From Chloroflexota bacterium (lineage in GTDB: Bacteria > Chloroflexota > Dehalococcoidia > SHYB01), in assembly GCA_016875535.1 (NCBI GenBank), contig VGPF01000020.1:1-38228 (forward strand): a DNA stretch of 38,228 nucleotides. Reading direction: 5' to 3'. The stretch's first letter is position 1. The number at the start of each line of letters is the position of its first letter. This document shows, piece after piece, positions 35,347 to 38,228 of the stretch. The position numbers were made by a program, and so were the translations under genes. The notes beneath the pieces are model-generated. The model was not told the origin of the DNA. It saw only the letters and a program-made list of their open reading frames with translations, and ran no database searches.

Positions 35347-35356
35347 GCGAATCTCC

Positions 35357-36643
35357 TTACCGGCTAGATTTTTTCGAGGGGGCCCTTGCCCCCGCCGCTT
35401 TCTTGCTTGGTTGCGCCGTCGCCAGGCTGAAGGGGGCGCTTCCCTTGGTCAGCAGTTGGGCGCTCGCCTGGGTGCTGACGGGAAGGCCGTAGACGTGGAT
35501 GAATCCCTCCGCCTTCGAATGGTCGAAGGAGTCCTCGTGCCCGTAGGAGGCGAGGCTCACGTTGTAGAGTGACCGCTTGGACTCGCGCCCCACCACGACC
35601 GCCCCGCCCTTGTGCAGGCGCACGCGGACGTTGCCCGTGACGTGGCGCTGGGTGCTGGCCACATAGGCCGCCAGGTCCTGGTGGTAGGCAGTGAACCAGA
35701 GGCCGTTATAGATAAGGTCGGCATACTCCTGGGCGATCTTCGCCTTCAGGCGCGCCTGGTCCTTGCTGAGGGTCATCCCCTCAAGCGCCAGGTGGGCTTG
35801 GAGCAGCACCGTTGCGGCGGGCGCTTCGTAAATCTCCCGCGACTTGATGCCGACGAGCCGGTTTTCAAGATGGTCCACGCGCCCCGCGCCGTGCCTGCCC
35901 GCCAGGGCGTGCAGCTGGCTGATGAGCGCGATGCCGCTCAGGCGCTCCCCGTCCAAGGAGACGGGCGCCCCCTCTTCAAAGCCGATCTCCACGTACTCCG
36001 CCTTCTCCGGCGCATCCTTCGCGGACTTGGTCCAGGCGTAGATCTCCTCCGGCGGCTCCGTCATCGCGTTCTCCAGCTTGCCGCCTTCGATGCTGCGCCC
36101 CCACAGGTTCTCGTCCGTGGAGTAGGGCTTCTCCGCCGTCACCGTCAGGGGGATGTTGTGCTTCTTGGCGTAGGCGATCTCCGCCTGGCGGTCCGTCATG
36201 TCCCACTCGCGCGCAGGGGCGATGACCTTCAGGTCCGGCGCCAGGGCATGGGTGCTGACATCGAAGCGCACCTGGTCGTTCCCCTTGCCCGTGCAGCCGT
36301 GGGCGATCGCCGTCGCCTTCTCCTTCCGCGCGATCTCCACCAGGAGCTTCGCGATGAGCGGCCTGCCGAGGGCCGTCGCCAGGGGGTAGACCCCTTCATA
36401 GACGGCATCGGCCTTCAGCGCCGGGATGATGAAGTCGTTGACGAAGGTCTCCTTCGCATCCACCACGTAAGCGTTCACGGCGCCCGTCTTCAGGGCGCGC
36501 TCCTTCACCCCGGCCAGGTTGGAGGCGCCGCCAAGGTCAATGGTCAGCGTCACCACGTCCATGCCGTAGGTCTCTTTGATCCACCGTATCGCGACGGAGG
36601 TGTCCAGCCCGCCGCTGTATGCAAGCACTACTTTTTCAGCCAT
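35357..36643 (-). CDS. argG: Argininosuccinate synthase
   Basis: 428 residues; the core of about 400 is followed by a Lys/Ser/Ala tail (SKKAAGARAPSKKSSR). It joins citrulline and aspartate with ATP. VVLAYSGGLDTSVAIRW is the PP-loop, GVYPLATALGRPLIAK and AHGCTGKGNDQVRF bind citrulline and aspartate, and GRSIEGGKLEN follows. ATG at 36643. It is in line with argD upstream and the MaoC-like gene downstream. Confidence 0.96.
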   Translation of the reverse strand: MAEKVVLAYSGGLDTSVAIRWIKETYGMDVVTLTIDLGGASNLAGVKERALKTGAVNAYVVDAKETFVNDFIIPALKADAVYEGVYPLATALGRPLIAKLLVEIARKEKATAIAHGCTGKGNDQVRFDVSTHALAPDLKVIAPAREWDMTDRQAEIAYAKKHNIPLTVTAEKPYSTDENLWGRSIEGGKLENAMTEPPEEIYAWTKSAKDAPEKAEYVEIGFEEGAPVSLDGERLSGIALISQLHALAGRHGAGRVDHLENRLVGIKSREIYEAPAATVLLQAHLALEGMTLSKDQARLKAKIAQEYADLIYNGLWFTAYHQDLAAYVASTQRHVTGNVRVRLHKGGAVVVGRESKRSLYNVSLASYGHEDSFDHSKAEGFIHVYGLPVSTQASAQLLTKGSAPFSLATAQPSKKAAGARAPSKKSSR

Positions 36644-36665
36644 ACAAATGTCCTTCCGACTCTGC

Positions 36666-36905
36666 CTAGCGCAGAAAAGTGATTACAGGTTTTCTGCTCG
36701 GCCTGGGGACGGGGAATCCATAAGTCCGCAAGAGCGCGGTATGTTCCTTGATTCCCTGTCGGGCCTTATGAACACAATCTGCGATTGAAGTGCCTATGCC
36801 AGTGAAGTCATCCAGGTCAGGCGCAAAGAATCCGAAGAAGTCAGGATCTTCGGTCGCTTCGATTATCAGTAAATATGTGAGGACAGCGTTCTTGCTCTTC
36901 TTCAT
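36666..36905 (-). CDS. HicB-like antitoxin-fold protein, no HicA seen
   Basis: 79 residues. YLLIIEATEDPDFFGFFAPDLDDFTGIGTSIADCVHKARQGIKEHT follows the HicB pattern of two strands, a DLxDFxGxG turn and a helix, ending PVPRPS. No C-terminal DNA-binding domain is present. HicB normally neutralises the adjacent toxin HicA, a 60-80-residue RNA-binding protein with a conserved His; no such frame lies in the 41 bases before or 22 bases after. It stands alone between argD and argG, and its codon use is more A/T-rich than theirs, which suggests it was acquired. ATG at 36905. Confidence 0.8.
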   Translation of the reverse strand: MKKSKNAVLTYLLIIEATEDPDFFGFFAPDLDDFTGIGTSIADCVHKARQGIKEHTALLRTYGFPVPRPSRKPVITFLR

Positions 36906-36946
36906 ATCGGGTATCTATCTGTGCGATCTGTAGAGGAGATCCCTTC

Positions 36947-38149
36947 CTACTTCAGCCCCTTCGCCTTTGCCACTTCGGCGATGGCCTTCCCCAGCCGCTT
37001 CACCCCTTCATCCACCTCATGCGTCGTGATGACCAGCGGCGGTATGAAACGCAGGGTGTTCGGCCGCGGCGCGTTCACCAGCAGCCCGTGCTTGATGGCG
37101 GCCGTCAGCACGTCGCCCGAGATATCGTCCTTGAACTGGACGGCTTGGAGCAGGCCCTGGCCGCGCACCTCCGTGATGAAGGCGTGCTTCTTCTGCAGCT
37201 TCTGCAGGTCCTTGGTCAGTCGCGCTCCGCTCTTCTTCGCGTTCGCCAAGACCTTTCGCTTCAGCACATAGTCCACCACCGTACAGCCTACGGCGCAGGC
37301 CAGCGGGTTCCCGCCGAAGGTCGTCCCGTGGTCGCCTGGGGTCAGCACCGCCGCGTGCTTCTTGGCCAGGAAGGCGCCGATGGGCACGCCGCCGCCCAGG
37401 CCTTTTGCCAGGCTCATCACGTCCGGCTCCACGCCGAAGGCCTCATAGCCGAAGAGCGTGCCCAGCCGGCCGATGCCCGTCTGCACTTCGTCAAAGATAA
37501 GCAGGAGGCCCTTCTCGTCGCACCACTTCCGCAGCTGCCGCATGTACTCCTTGGAGGGCACGATGACGCCGTTCTCGCCTTGGACCGGCTCGATGAGCAC
37601 CGCGCACGTCTTGTCCGTCGTCGCGCTCATCACTGCCTCGATGTCGTTATACGGCACGTGGACAAAGCCGCTGGGCATCGGCAGGAAGTTCTCCTGGTAG
37701 TGCGGGTTGCCCGTTGCGGCCACGGCGGCCAGGGTTCGCCCGTGGAAGGAGCCCTCCGTCGAGATGATCTCGTACGCCCCGTTGCGCTTCAGCTTCCCGT
37801 ACTTCCGGGCCAGCTTGATGGCCCCCTCGTTCGCCTCAGCGCCGCTGTTGCAGAAGAAGACCTGGTCCATGCAGGAGTTCTTCACCAACAGCTCGCCCAA
37901 TTGGACCTGCGGGATCGTATAGAACTGGTTGGAGGTCTGGATGAGCTTCTTGGACTGCGCGGCAAGCGTCTTCACCATGGCCGGGTGGCTGTGGCCTAGG
38001 GTGTTCACGGCCCACCCCCCCACAAAGTCCAGGTACTTCTTGCCGGAATCGTCCCACACCCACACGCCCTTGCCGCGCTCGATCGTCAGCGGCACGCGCT
38101 TGTTCGTGGTCATGTAGACCTTGGCTGCCCGCTCTTGCCACTGGCTCAC
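36947..38149 (-). CDS. argD: Acetylornithine aminotransferase
   Basis: 400 residues, PLP class III. It converts N-acetylglutamate semialdehyde to N-acetylornithine. FCNSGAEANEGAIKLARK begins the cofactor site, FHGRTLAA follows, LIFDEVQTGIGRLG supplies the PLP Asp, SLAKGLGGGVPIGAF the Schiff-base Lys, and GTTFGGNPLACAV the substrate loop. Start is GTG at 38149 with AGGGGGT upstream. It heads the operon argD-hicB-argG-(MaoC)-argH-rpe. Acetylornithine and ornithine aminotransferases cannot be told apart from sequence alone; the arg context favours ArgD. Confidence 0.93.
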   Translation of the reverse strand: MSQWQERAAKVYMTTNKRVPLTIERGKGVWVWDDSGKKYLDFVGGWAVNTLGHSHPAMVKTLAAQSKKLIQTSNQFYTIPQVQLGELLVKNSCMDQVFFCNSGAEANEGAIKLARKYGKLKRNGAYEIISTEGSFHGRTLAAVAATGNPHYQENFLPMPSGFVHVPYNDIEAVMSATTDKTCAVLIEPVQGENGVIVPSKEYMRQLRKWCDEKGLLLIFDEVQTGIGRLGTLFGYEAFGVEPDVMSLAKGLGGGVPIGAFLAKKHAAVLTPGDHGTTFGGNPLACAVGCTVVDYVLKRKVLANAKKSGARLTKDLQKLQKKHAFITEVRGQGLLQAVQFKDDISGDVLTAAIKHGLLVNAPRPNTLRFIPPLVITTHEVDEGVKRLGKAIAEVAKAKGLK

Positions 38150-38202
38150 GGTGGACCCCCTTGGACAAACGACAAGGTTCCGGACGGAAAAAGTGACGAC
38201 CT

Positions 38203-38208
38203 ATTATA
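38203..38208 (-). promoter_or_regulatory. -10 of the arginine operon promoter
   Basis: A perfect TATAAT on the minus strand (38208-38203) 54 bases upstream of argD. The -35 would lie at about 38226-38231, mostly past the window end, so it cannot be checked. Confidence 0.55.
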
Positions 38209-38228
38209 GCCGATTTCCCCGGTGGCGG

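Overview
The window is a GC-rich, densely coded bacterial chromosome segment carrying 37 protein genes plus one short leader-peptide ORF. Gene content points to an uncultured Chloroflexota-type bacterium (Dehalococcoidia/SAR202-like): CoA-ester and short-chain-dehydrogenase gene clusters, a secreted protein with TPTPTP linkers, RecG with a long N-terminal extension, and mosaic palindromic repeats between genes. This placement is an inference from gene style; no rRNA or other phylogenetic marker was compared.

Layout. 1-349 is a non-coding palindromic repeat block. 350-7578 is a catabolic region: an operon of 3-hydroxyacyl-CoA dehydrogenase, a two-domain VOC protein and a frameshifted SDR; a divergent double hot-dog dehydratase; a second SDR; an NAD-dependent epimerase; and an HpaB-family flavoprotein. 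7589-12363 is housekeeping: a Trm112-like zinc protein, folP-folK, ligA-pth and a YkvA-like membrane protein. 12368-15052 is a serine operon (class V aminotransferase then serA). 15146-20573 is an aromatic amino acid operon read on the minus strand: CPBP protease, trpA, aroH, aroF, ribF, tyrS. 20629-23646 holds a zinc alcohol dehydrogenase and argS. 23736-26666 has a P-loop kinase and a frameshifted secreted Ig-like protein. 26726-32141 is fakA, fakB, a small orphan protein and recG; rpmB is divergent from fakA. 32465-38149 is an arginine operon, argD, hicB-like, argG, MaoC-like, argH, rpe and a small unknown gene.

The most interesting element is at 20409-20573. A promoter is followed by a ribosome binding site, a 16-codon peptide rich in Phe and Tyr (MSQFAYYFGGFYGRLA), and three mutually exclusive RNA pairings ending in a terminator-like hairpin. 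This is the layout of a classical translation-coupled attenuator, and it sits directly upstream of the operon that makes aromatic amino acids and charges tRNA-Tyr.

Other notable items: a free-standing copy of the RecG N-terminal domain next to recG; a perfect 10-bp palindrome translated in frame inside pth; a frameshift lying exactly on an 8-bp hairpin in an SDR gene; an HpaB-family protein with a single cysteine, so no AbfD-type Fe-S cluster; and a recurring extended -10 sequence (TGCTAnnnT) ahead of at least seven genes.
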